A model generated the notes under the pieces. That model had not been told where the DNA came from, ran no database searches, and saw nothing but the letters and a program-made list of their open reading frames with translations. The position numbers were made by a program, and so were the translations under genes. A stretch of DNA of 44,388 bases from a virus. This document shows positions 31,228 through 38,428 of the stretch, piece after piece. Each line of letters opens with the position of its first letter. Position 1 is the first letter of the stretch. Location of the stretch: positions 1 to 44,388 of the IMG/VR virus record IMGVR_UViG_3300023219_000232. One strand, 5' to 3'.

Positions 31228-32694
31228 TCAGTATGATCTTTGCTTTTGTCCTGCAATTGTATATTCGGCTTTGTCCGTGAATCTGCGTCTTTGATATTGC
31301 TTGTATTCTGTACTGAAAAGCTCTACAAATAAATAGCGTTTCGTCTCGCTCAGATGCCCAAGCAGCTCTATCCCGTTTTTATCTTTCGGCTTTTTCATAG
31401 TGCCATCTGTCTTTTCCTGCACAAGTAGATAATCGTTGGTACTCTCCTTGCAGTTATCGCCTATGATGATTTGAATGCCCTTATAGTTCACAGCATAGCA
31501 GGCATTAACAAACTCGGCACTCATAACAACAGAAGGGTTTTGCCGGGGCATTCTTATCTGTACAGGGAAATGCTCGTCTATGACATCCCGCAACATGGTA
31601 GCGTAATTATGCCCTGCCTCCAATTTAGTATCTTCTTTAACGCTTGTTTTATCTCCATAAAGATATACTTTGCCCTCCCAATCGTTGCGCCTGCACCATG
31701 ATATAAATTCCCGCCCTACCGATTTCACCTTGTTGTTTGGATTGCGAAGGCATATCTCATGCACTTGCCAGACCAATTTTTCAGCGTCCTTATCGGGATC
31801 GTCATTTTCTATGATATCCAGTTGCCAAACAGTCAGTGCCGGATATGGGTTCACATTCTCATCGAAACTTATATGAAGGGGTAAATCCAAATCCAGTTCA
31901 ACGCTCTGTACATGCTTGAGCCGGTCAAAGGACTTCCAAAACTTGTCTGTTACTGCCCTATTGCCCCACTCGCCCAAAGTGTAAATAGTGTAATAATAGG
32001 GGTTGATGTCTTTCCATTGTTCAAGGTCCGCCATTTGGGTTTCGGTCAAATAGCGGTTATCCATATAGGTAGAATGATGGGAGGTGTAATTGGTCTCTAT
32101 TATTTTCCCGCTTGGTAATGGTATGTTAATCGTGTCTTTGAAGCTCTTTTCAACATGCCCTTTAAAGAACATCTGCCAGAGCCAGAAGTCCTCATAATCT
32201 ATTTCCGTTTCAGGGTTGAATGAAAATATCTCCTGAATGTAGTCGGCTCTTATGGACCGGATAGATGTGGTTACTGTGATAAAGTCCTCCTCTGTGATTT
32301 GGTTGCCCTCCTCGTACCATGCCCCGGTAGGGTCTTTAATGGATTTGAGTTTTTCGACCTTATCAAGCCCCCTGGCAATGAACTTATTTCCATTTACGCA
32401 CTCTATCTCAAGTGGCGCCTTGCGGAATATGAACAGCTCGCTCAATCCGAGTTGATCCACATCATCCTTCAGGGTTTGGTATTGGCTGTCTTTGATACTT
32501 TCAAAGGTCTTTTTGATAAGGATGTACCGGAAGTACTTTTCATTCAGGCAGCGATAAATCAGCTTGCGGGATGCACTTACTGACTTACTGCTGTTGCGAC
32601 TGCCCCATAAAAACAAATAGCGGTCTTTATTATTGAATATCTCAACAAACCTGTCATTGACCAGCTTTCTGAGTGGTGGGAATATCACTTGCAT
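31228..32694 (-). CDS. Terminase large subunit (PBSX/Terminase_6 type)
   Basis: 488 aa. Walker A-like GSRNSSKS (31-38), Walker B-like GAWYEEGNQ (about 124-132), coupling region TSIRSIRADYIQEIFSFNP, and a C-terminal RNase H-like nuclease part with LHISFDENVNPYPAL and YLYGDKTS. It is the ATPase and nuclease that packages DNA through the portal. Overlaps the small subunit by 41 bases. Ends with RRRFTDKAEYTIAGQKQRS. Confidence 0.9.
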   Translation of the reverse strand: MQVIFPPLRKLVNDRFVEIFNNKDRYLFLWGSRNSSKSVSASRKLIYRCLNEKYFRYILIKKTFESIKDSQYQTLKDDVDQLGLSELFIFRKAPLEIECVNGNKFIARGLDKVEKLKSIKDPTGAWYEEGNQITEEDFITVTTSIRSIRADYIQEIFSFNPETEIDYEDFWLWQMFFKGHVEKSFKDTINIPLPSGKIIETNYTSHHSTYMDNRYLTETQMADLEQWKDINPYYYTIYTLGEWGNRAVTDKFWKSFDRLKHVQSVELDLDLPLHISFDENVNPYPALTVWQLDIIENDDPDKDAEKLVWQVHEICLRNPNNKVKSVGREFISWCRRNDWEGKVYLYGDKTSVKEDTKLEAGHNYATMLRDVIDEHFPVQIRMPRQNPSVVMSAEFVNACYAVNYKGIQIIIGDNCKESTNDYLLVQEKTDGTMKKPKDKNGIELLGHLSETKRYLFVELFSTEYKQYQRRRFTDKAEYTIAGQKQRSY

Positions 32695-33070
32695 CGTCTT
32701 CTGCTATTGTTACATTTATTATGGCATGTGCCACCTCTTGCCGTTCTGCCCAGCCCTCAACAATCTGGAACCATAGTTTTTGACTTGCGCTGCTCCCTCG
32801 CTTTGCTGATCTGGCTATTGCAACAACGATATCGGGTGTCAATAACCTGAAATAACTATCCATTGGTTTGAAATCCACCTCCTTATATCGCTTCTCTATT
32901 GTGCTATAACTCAATCCGGTTCTCTCTGCTATGTCTGTATAGGATGGGGCTTGACCTTTTGTTTCGATAATGTGATTGTAGATAGCGTCTCGAATGGCTT
33001 TTAGATTGCGATCTTTATCCTTTCTGACTTTATCGGTAGGTTTTTCGCACTTTTTCACATCTTCAGCCAC
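32654..33070 (-). CDS. Terminase small subunit-like HTH protein
   Basis: 138 aa. N-terminal charged segment, then HTH (APSYTDIAERTGLSYSTIEKRY) and a C-terminal helical region (FRLLTPDIVVAIARSAKRGS). It directly precedes TerL and overlaps it. Binds the packaging start site by analogy. Confidence 0.7.
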   Translation of the reverse strand: MAEDVKKCEKPTDKVRKDKDRNLKAIRDAIYNHIIETKGQAPSYTDIAERTGLSYSTIEKRYKEVDFKPMDSYFRLLTPDIVVAIARSAKRGSSASQKLWFQIVEGWAERQEVAHAIINVTIAEDDASDIPTTQKAGQ

Positions 33071-33082
33071 AAAGCAAAGATA

Positions 33083-33460
33083 TTAATTATTTTCAAATAA
33101 GCCAATTGGATTACTTCGGTATTGGCGCGTTACGTGCAACATATCATTAGCCCGGATTATATAATCAATGAATCCTGCAGTCGCCTTGATAGGGTTGAGC
33201 ATTTCATATTCTGAAAGTGAATATCCGTCATGTGGTTCAAATGAGCAGTTTACTGTTCCCCTTTCTTTTTCAAACATCACGGAATCTTGTTTTCTCAGAT
33301 ACCCGCCAAGTTGCCAAACAATATCATAAATTGTGTTTATGCTGACATTATATGCCCTCCCAAGTATTCTGGCAACAACATTCCCGTACATATATTTCTT
33401 ATACACTTCCTGGCGTTGTTGATCGGTGAGATATACTGCTGTCTTTCTTTTTCCTATCAT
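33083..33460 (-). CDS. HTH protein, resolvase-like domain
   Basis: 125 aa. KTAVYLTDQQRQEVYKKYMY, VVARILGRAYNVSINTIYDI is a homeodomain-like HTH. The C-terminal half is unknown (SLSEYEMLNPIKATAGFIDY). Just upstream of terminase; may be a regulator of late genes or a packaging factor. Confidence 0.6.
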   Translation of the reverse strand: MIGKRKTAVYLTDQQRQEVYKKYMYGNVVARILGRAYNVSINTIYDIVWQLGGYLRKQDSVMFEKERGTVNCSFEPHDGYSLSEYEMLNPIKATAGFIDYIIRANDMLHVTRQYRSNPIGLFENN

Positions 33461-33660
33461 CCTTCCTCCTTTCCCCCTTCTGAGTTAAAAGCGTTTAGGA
33501 TAGTTATTGCTTTTGAAAGCTCGGTTAATGTTATTGATGCCTGTAATGCTGACTTTTCGAATCCTTTAATTGAATACTTCATTTTAATGAAACCTATCAT
33601 AGCAGTTGAAAATGGCATCTTCGTGATTTTCTTTTTTAGCTTACGGGGTAATCTATTCAT
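33457..33660 (-). CDS. Small basic hypothetical protein
   Basis: 67 aa. Very basic start (MNRLPRKLKKKITKMPF), then MIGFIKMKYSIKGFEKSAL and a helical end. ATGA overlap at its end; the start overlaps the zinc-ribbon gene by 8 bases. Not recognised. Confidence 0.5.
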   Translation of the reverse strand: MNRLPRKLKKKITKMPFSTAMIGFIKMKYSIKGFEKSALQASITLTELSKAITILNAFNSEGGKEEG

Positions 33661-33814
33661 ACTTAAAATTTTTAATGCCTTTTAGTTTTAGTTTATGGGC
33701 GAATAGTATTATCCGGTCTGTCTCACGGTCCCTGCACCCCCTGCATACGTCTATTTCGGTTGTTCCTATCATAACCTTTATTGTGGTCTTATTGTCGCAA
33801 CACACGCAGTTCAT
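33653..33814 (-). CDS. Small zinc-ribbon protein
   Basis: 53 aa. CVCC at residues 3-6 and CRGC at 24-27 form a two-knuckle zinc ribbon; the rest is DRETDRIILFAHKLKLKG. Starts in an ATGA overlap with the upstream ORF. Typical of small phage nucleic-acid-binding proteins. Confidence 0.55.
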   Translation of the reverse strand: MNCVCCDNKTTIKVMIGTTEIDVCRGCRDRETDRIILFAHKLKLKGIKNFKYE

Positions 33815-33942
33815 TTAAGTTTATACTGGCATTTTTTCATATATTTAATTTCTACTTCGTTGGGAATTATTTTATTGTCGAAGTTATCCCTGAAATAAAC
33901 CCACTTGTTTCTCCATTTTGAAAAGTATTGTGTATATGTCAT
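33811..33942 (-). CDS. Small hypothetical protein
   Basis: 43 aa, aromatic and basic (MTYTQYFSKWRNKWVYFRDN). Starts in an ATGA overlap with the +1-frame tail of the upstream gene and ends in another with the zinc-ribbon gene, which supports both. Confidence 0.5.
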   Translation of the reverse strand: MTYTQYFSKWRNKWVYFRDNFDNKIIPNEVEIKYMKKCQYKLK

Positions 33943-34320
33943 AGTTGCTTATTTGTTTTGGTTCTCATCTCTCCGTTTACAAGAAAATGCCCTTTTCGAT
34001 ATTCTATTCTGGGACGCTTTTTCCTTTTGGGCTTGACTGCAGCGCCTTTTATCGGGGTTCTTTCCGGTTCCTGCTTTGGCTCCTCCTGGGGTTTCGATTC
34101 GATTACTGCCTTTGGCGGTTTCATCCAAACTTATAGGGCTGTACTGATCATTCATCGCCTGTTCAAGATTCATTTCTTTTGCCCGGGCTTCCTCAATATT
34201 CAGGAATTCGATGCCATACTTTTTGATGCCTTCCTTCCCGCACCAATTTTCAATTCGTTCTATGGCTGCAGACCTGTCGCTTTCTTCGGCATATACTATT
34301 GTTGTGGGGATATGTGTCAT
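33939..34320 (-). pseudogene. Hypothetical gene with +1 frameshift (or two overlapping genes)
   Basis: Frame 0 runs 34320-33949 (123 aa) but after MNDQYSPISL its composition becomes unnatural. In the +1 frame, MKPPKAVIESKPQEEPKQEP then KPKRKKRPRIEYRKGHFLVN (34124-33939) reads naturally and stops in an ATGA overlap with the next gene. One extra base near the GGATGA at ~34125 explains this. Alternatively the 61-aa part is its own gene starting inside the first. Confidence 0.5.
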
Positions 34321-34706
34321 TTCTTTATTGCAAGTCCTTGTTCAATCCAGCGATGTACATCTAAATTTAAAAATAAATATTTCAGAGCTTCCGTTCCGCC
34401 ATATTCTGCTATCATCCTAAATATCTTGTAAACGCTCACACCTTCTGGTTGTTTATTTATCCAATGATTAAAATAGGGTAGATTAAACGATGTGTCCCCG
34501 ATTTGCTGTAAATCATGTAAGTTTATATCTTCTATTGGTTTAAGAATTGGTTGGATGTATTTCACATTCCAATAGTCCTGATTTCCTATGGCTTGAGCTA
34601 TTTGTATATTACCGTTTTCGTGAATGCCTATTATATGGGTTTTTTTGGTGCTGCTTACTAAGCATTCCATTCCAATAATTAGGTCTTGAGGGGTTAGTGT
34701 TTTCAT
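34317..34706 (-). CDS. Hypothetical phage protein
   Basis: 129 aa. TPQDLIIGMECLVSSTKKTH, then NIQIAQAIGNQDYWNVKYIQ and a C-terminal part (FNLPYFNHWINKQPEGVSVY ... DVHRWIEQGLAIKK) shared in part with 30195-30530. Probably a common Bacteroidota phage protein family; function unknown. Confidence 0.55.
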   Translation of the reverse strand: MKTLTPQDLIIGMECLVSSTKKTHIIGIHENGNIQIAQAIGNQDYWNVKYIQPILKPIEDINLHDLQQIGDTSFNLPYFNHWINKQPEGVSVYKIFRMIAEYGGTEALKYLFLNLDVHRWIEQGLAIKK

Positions 34707-34746
34707 TCTGAAGGGGGTTTTGGTTTTTCTTTCGGCTTTAGAACAA

Positions 34747-34971
34747 TTATTTTACTGTCAGCTTCATTGTATATCCTAAGATATCCGCCTTGCACGTTCC
34801 AATATTGGCGCCCAATGGTTTGACGCATTCATTTCCAAAAGAACCCTCATTGACCAATATCTCCATGTCATCATCGGCTGTGATTAATGAAAGGGCGAAT
34901 TTTTCATCATCATTTTCAGGGGTTAAAACAATCTGCTTTACTCCGCCTGCGAATATTACGGCTGTTTGCAT
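34747..34971 (-). CDS. Small hypothetical protein
   Basis: 74 aa, acidic, beta-rich (TAVIFAGGVKQIVLTPENDD, DDDMEILVNEGSFGNECVK, ADILGYTMKLTVK). Starts 2 bases after the upstream stop. Known as a frequent small early phage protein; no function. Confidence 0.55.
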   Translation of the reverse strand: MQTAVIFAGGVKQIVLTPENDDEKFALSLITADDDMEILVNEGSFGNECVKPLGANIGTCKADILGYTMKLTVK

Positions 34972-34973
34972 AG

Positions 34974-35105
34974 TTAAAATATTAGTTGATCATTGGTATA
35001 TTCCGTTGTGCAATCTGCATAATCACACCAAGTACCCCGGTTGAGTTTGTAAACCTGGATTTTCTTGCCGGTGGCTTTTACTGTTGCTGTTTTTAGTTTG
35101 CTCAT
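34974..35105 (-). CDS. Small hypothetical protein
   Basis: 43 aa (MSKLKTATVKATGKKIQVYK, then GTWCDYADCTTEYTNDQLIF). Similar tiny proteins are common in Bacteroidota phage early regions. Coupled to the 74-aa gene. Confidence 0.55.
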   Translation of the reverse strand: MSKLKTATVKATGKKIQVYKLNRGTWCDYADCTTEYTNDQLIF

Positions 35106-35115
35106 GGTTTTTGAT

Positions 35116-35445
35116 TTAAAATGGTAATTCCGTATTATCTGAATGCCGTTCTGCTATAATTCGCTCCTGTTCGCTTTTTGGAAGGGCACAAAAACAAATC
35201 CCTTTACTCCATTGACCGCAATAACATGATTCATGTTCGTGCGTAATGCTTTCAATTCTACATCCATCTGATTTTCCTATCGTAAACGGATTCCATTGTG
35301 TCGGTGAAAATGCCCAACTTACACAATCAGCCCAACAGTATGTTCCTATATTCTTAGAATCCCACCAAGAAACGAATTTGAGTTTTATTTTTTGTAAGTG
35401 ATTGCTGTGAAATTTATACCACCAATATTTGATGTGTTTTCCCAT
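35116..35445 (-). CDS. Cys/Trp-rich hypothetical protein
   Basis: 109 aa from the ATG at 35445. Cys-rich in the second half (YCWADCVSW, CRIESITHEHESCYCGQW, ICFCAL) with Cys/His that could bind a metal. TATATTTG, a perfect -7 box, lies 3 nt before the ATG but no -33 is seen. Not recognised. Confidence 0.55.
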   Translation of the reverse strand: MGKHIKYWWYKFHSNHLQKIKLKFVSWWDSKNIGTYCWADCVSWAFSPTQWNPFTIGKSDGCRIESITHEHESCYCGQWSKGICFCALPKSEQERIIAERHSDNTELPF

Positions 35446-35463
35446 TTTCAAATATAACGATTT

Positions 35464-35580
35464 TCACTTGAATAAATACCATATTATCTGCCTTATTGTT
35501 GATTCATCGCCATGCTGTAAATCACCGGCACAGTAGCCGCAACCAAAGACAAGCAAACCGATTATGATAAAATCAACCAT
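35464..35580 (-). CDS. 38-aa single-TM protein
   Basis: MVDFIIIGLLVFGCGYCAGD is one hydrophobic segment with two Cys; the end is IRQIIWYLFK. The gene starts 6 bases after the preceding stop. Possible membrane-acting early protein; function unknown. Confidence 0.5.
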   Translation of the reverse strand: MVDFIIIGLLVFGCGYCAGDLQHGDESTIRQIIWYLFK

Positions 35581-35586
35581 TTTTAT

Positions 35587-35727
35587 TTAACTATTCCTTA
35601 ATGCTCTGTCGCTTGAATTAGGAGCATAGCCAGCCAAGGCTGAATTGTGGCGCTTCTGTGCTCTCCGGTTCGGTCTGGAACCTGTTAGCCCCTTATATCT
35701 GTCTGCACATGGGTTTTTATGATTCAT
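35587..35727 (-). CDS. 46-aa basic protein
   Basis: Arg-rich (GSRPNRRAQKRHNSALAGYA). Overlaps the upstream gene's end by 11 bases. Natural codon use over the full length, no known family. Confidence 0.4.
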   Translation of the reverse strand: MNHKNPCADRYKGLTGSRPNRRAQKRHNSALAGYAPNSSDRALRNS

Positions 35728-36037
35728 TGTTGCGTTGTTTTTTCCATTTTTCCAAGTATGCAAAACCTACACCGGTAGCCCCTTCTGTGCCATAGAGTAT
35801 TGTATTGCTCATAACAAAGTTTCCAAACTCAATTATATCTTCTTTAGAAAATACTTCACCGTTATCAGATTTATTTGCTTGCTCAACTATCTCGTTATGC
35901 TCCTTAATCCATTCAATAGGTATTTTTGCTCCTGCGTTGTAATATCGGGCTATTGCTTGACATACTTCAATATACCTTTTTTCCATCCATATGTATTTTG
36001 GGATTAATCCTAATGGTGGTTTTATGGCTTTGCTCAT
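35717..36037 (-). CDS. Bacteroidota phage hypothetical protein (KPPLGLIPKYIW type)
   Basis: 106 aa. The start KPPLGLIPKYIWMEKRYIE, AIARYYNAGAKIPIEWIKEH is a frequently seen Bacteroidota phage and prophage protein of unknown function. Confidence 0.6.
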   Translation of the reverse strand: MSKAIKPPLGLIPKYIWMEKRYIEVCQAIARYYNAGAKIPIEWIKEHNEIVEQANKSDNGEVFSKEDIIEFGNFVMSNTILYGTEGATGVGFAYLEKWKKQRNNES

Positions 36038-36054
36038 GGTTTTGGTTTTATGGT

Positions 36055-36423
36055 TTATTCTGATACCTTATTTTGCCTGAGTTCATCGAAATACGGCTTC
36101 ATTTCCTTGAGTGAATTTGCTGCCATCCCCGGATTTTTTCAAATGTCTCTTTGGTTAATATCTGTTTTGCTATCTTCATAAAGTTGTACCGGATTCTATT
36201 TTGCTCGTTCTTATTAGCTTGAGCGGTTTCCTTGAGGTCTGCAACCCTGCCTTTGGCGGCATCTAACAACAGATATTGGTCTTTCATTGCCAATCACTTC
36301 ATGATAATCGTGGTTGGGATCGTTCTTTTGTTTGTGCAGAATTGCCATGTCAGAATTTATGTCTTGCATGGTTTCATACAACTCAATCAAATCCGTTTCC
36401 TGCATTATTTCTTTGATGGTCAT
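36055..36423 (-). pseudogene. Hypothetical gene with two compensating frameshifts
   Basis: Frame 0 starts at 36423 (TAATG with DUF4326 stop) and reads MTIKEIMQETDLIELYETMQ ... YHEVIGNE, then turns unnatural. The +1 frame continues DQYLLLDAAKGRVADLKETA ... TKETFEKIR (to ~36130). Then frame 0 resumes AANSLKEMKPYFDELRQNK to 36055. Total length 369 is a whole number of codons, so one base gained near GAAAGA and one lost near GGGG restore the frame. The rebuilt protein (~122 aa) resembles helical Q-L-L-x-D-A phage proteins. Confidence 0.55.
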
Positions 36424-36803
36424 TAGTTTGCGATTTCGAGTAATATATCTGCATGACAAGGGTCGCCCTCTTTACAGAAACAAATCAAATCCTTGCCGCC
36501 CAATTCATTGATAATCTTTTGCTTATTGACCTTTTCAAATAACATCGTTGCAGCCCTTTTTAAGTAATCCGTTTTCCAATCACCGGTTATCCACATTCGA
36601 TAGAGTTCTATTGCGTGTGCTATATCCCTTACAATAACACCTTCATCCAAAACAATAGGATCGGTCACCCTGGCAACGTCTTTATTGATGTGCTCACCTA
36701 CAATAAAAGGATTACCCCATTTGCTCGTTCTATCAACTATGACAGAATTTGGCGGCTTGCTCCAACCCTTTTGTCTTTTGCGTTGTAATCGTTTTGGTTT
36801 CAT
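36423..36803 (-). CDS. DUF4326 family protein
   Basis: 126 aa from the ATG at 36803. SVIVDRTSKWGNPFIVGEH and LGGKDLICFCKEGDPCHADI are DUF4326 hallmarks, with conserved W-G-N-P and C-x-x-x-x-x-C-H. Some DUF4326 proteins are phage-borne; function unknown. Upstream a promoter-like sequence lies at 36845-36876. Confidence 0.75.
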   Translation of the reverse strand: MKPKRLQRKRQKGWSKPPNSVIVDRTSKWGNPFIVGEHINKDVARVTDPIVLDEGVIVRDIAHAIELYRMWITGDWKTDYLKRAATMLFEKVNKQKIINELGGKDLICFCKEGDPCHADILLEIAN

Positions 36804-36844
36804 TTTCAATGCCCTTTTTTGGGATAGGGCTTTTTCCCATTGGT

Positions 36845-36876
36845 CAAATGTATAAAGTTTTTGTTTAATTGGCTAA
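36845..36876 (-). promoter_or_regulatory. Candidate promoter before DUF4326
   Basis: TTAG (36876-36873), 20-nt spacer, TACATTTG (36852-36845). The -7 box is perfect, the -33 is one base off. A short hairpin (GCCC/GGGC, 36811-36830) lies in the leader. Confidence 0.35.
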
Positions 36877-36877
36877 T

Positions 36878-37297
36878 TTATATTTCAACATTATTGGCTT
36901 TATTATCAACATTCGATTGTTGAAACATATCGCCCTGCCTGAATCTTTGGTTGTGCTGTTTTACAAGGCAATCTTTTAAATATACCTCAGAATCTATCCG
37001 GTCCTGCAAACTCTTTGTGTAGCGTTTCATGTCCTCTGAACTTGTGGCTATGTAATATCCCTTTGAATTTGCGACCAGGCAACTAACGAGGTTTTGAGTT
37101 CTTATATGATGTAGGATTTTTCGGATTCTGGCACCGCCTGTTTTTATTCCTTGCTCCTGAAAGAACTTTTGCATCTTGGAGTTGGTGACTGCGTTTTCTG
37201 CGCCTCTGTGATATTTCAATTTTGTGGCAATTGTCTGGGCAATCTTTATTTCGTCTTCGGTCAATGGCGCTGTTTGTTCTGGGAATCCTTCGATCAT
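36878..37297 (-). CDS. Winged-helix-like protein
   Basis: 139 aa. LTEDEIKIAQTIATKLKYHR, KTGGARIRKILHHIRTQNLV, LVANSKGYYIATSSEDMKRY is the phage winged-helix pattern seen next to methyltransferases and replication genes in Bacteroidota. ATGA overlap with the methyltransferase. DNA binding by inference. Confidence 0.65.
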   Translation of the reverse strand: MIEGFPEQTAPLTEDEIKIAQTIATKLKYHRGAENAVTNSKMQKFFQEQGIKTGGARIRKILHHIRTQNLVSCLVANSKGYYIATSSEDMKRYTKSLQDRIDSEVYLKDCLVKQHNQRFRQGDMFQQSNVDNKANNVEI

Positions 37298-37941
37298 TGG
37301 AACATTCGTGTTTGTGAAGTAACCTCTTTAAAGCGTTTCTTAGCTGCTTTATAGTAGTCGTGATCTATCTCAATGCCTGTAAAGTCGAAGCCCTCAATAT
37401 GGGCAGCTATTGCGCTTGAGCCACTACCTAAATGGGTGTCAAGTATGATGTCGCCTTCTTTGGCATAACGCTTTAGAAGCCATTTGTAAAGTTGAATCGG
37501 CTTTTGAGTAGGGTGCACGCGTATTTCCTTGTTTTTCATATCATGCTGCAACATTCCTGCCCACCGATATTTAACATATCTTATTGCCTTCGTAAATGAT
37601 TGATAAGCAAGTTCGCAATCTGAAAAATTATTATTTCCATTGTCTTTATGCCAGACAATTCTACCTGGGCTAAAATTCATTACATGGGTATAATAATTGA
37701 TACCCCAAATGATTTGATTTTTCGACACTCTAATTAATTCTGAAAAATATTCAATTGTAGGTATTTTCATATCCCAAGTTTCCTTCTTATACATCTGTGT
37801 TTTTGCTAATTTAGTTCGGCTTTTATTTCTATGTGCTGATTCTTTTATCCCATAAGGAGGATCCACAATAGCCAAATCAAATTCATTATCTTTGAACGAG
37901 GACAGATAATCCATGCAATCTCCGTGTATTAAATCAATCAT
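37294..37941 (-). CDS. DNA methyltransferase, N6-adenine/N4-cytosine type
   Basis: 215 aa. DPPYG (27-31, motif IV) and DTHLGSGSSAIAA near residue 166 (motif I) give the beta-class order. RVHPTQKPIQLYKWLLKRYA is the usual link. It adds a methyl group to adenine or cytosine, probably to hide phage DNA from host restriction. No partner nuclease in the window. Confidence 0.85.
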   Translation of the reverse strand: MIDLIHGDCMDYLSSFKDNEFDLAIVDPPYGIKESAHRNKSRTKLAKTQMYKKETWDMKIPTIEYFSELIRVSKNQIIWGINYYTHVMNFSPGRIVWHKDNGNNNFSDCELAYQSFTKAIRYVKYRWAGMLQHDMKNKEIRVHPTQKPIQLYKWLLKRYAKEGDIILDTHLGSGSSAIAAHIEGFDFTGIEIDHDYYKAAKKRFKEVTSQTRMFQ

Positions 37942-37966
37942 TCTCCTCGATATTCAGCGTCCAATT

Positions 37967-38410
37967 TTACGGTTGATTTTGGTTTTTTTGCGTTCTCTCA
38001 AGTTCTGACTTTTCATAGGATATTCGTTGCTGTGATGCCTGTAGTACTTTATTTACTTGGCGCAATAATATATCGCACCTGACAGCTTCCGCTTCTGCAT
38101 CCTGTTCCTCTTTGTATTGTTTTTCTGCCTGAATAAGCGCCTCCGCTTTTGCTTCTCCTATTTTGTGTCCGGCTTTAATTAGCGTTTGTTCTTTTTTAGC
38201 CACTGTTATTTTACGCATGAAGTATGAACCGTTGTATTTTTTATTTGCCTCTGCGAGCATTGATGCCAGCCAATATGAGCGAATTGCCATTTCATCCTGC
38301 CATTTGAGTAATTCCGATGGATTGGATTTATAGCTGTTGTTGTTGTACCAAATTAATCCCGCCTCAAGTTCCTCTAATAATTGTTCGGTATCGCTTTCTG
38401 TATAATTCAT
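37967..38410 (-). CDS. Coiled-coil phage protein
   Basis: 147 aa. Highly helical (KKYNGSYFMRKITVAKKEQT, IGEAKAEALIQAEKQYKEEQ, LLRQVNKVLQASQQRISYEK). Such proteins are common near phage recombination genes; function not known. Confidence 0.55.
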   Translation of the reverse strand: MNYTESDTEQLLEELEAGLIWYNNNSYKSNPSELLKWQDEMAIRSYWLASMLAEANKKYNGSYFMRKITVAKKEQTLIKAGHKIGEAKAEALIQAEKQYKEEQDAEAEAVRCDILLRQVNKVLQASQQRISYEKSELERTQKNQNQP

Positions 38411-38428
38411 TTTGGGGTTATGAATATT

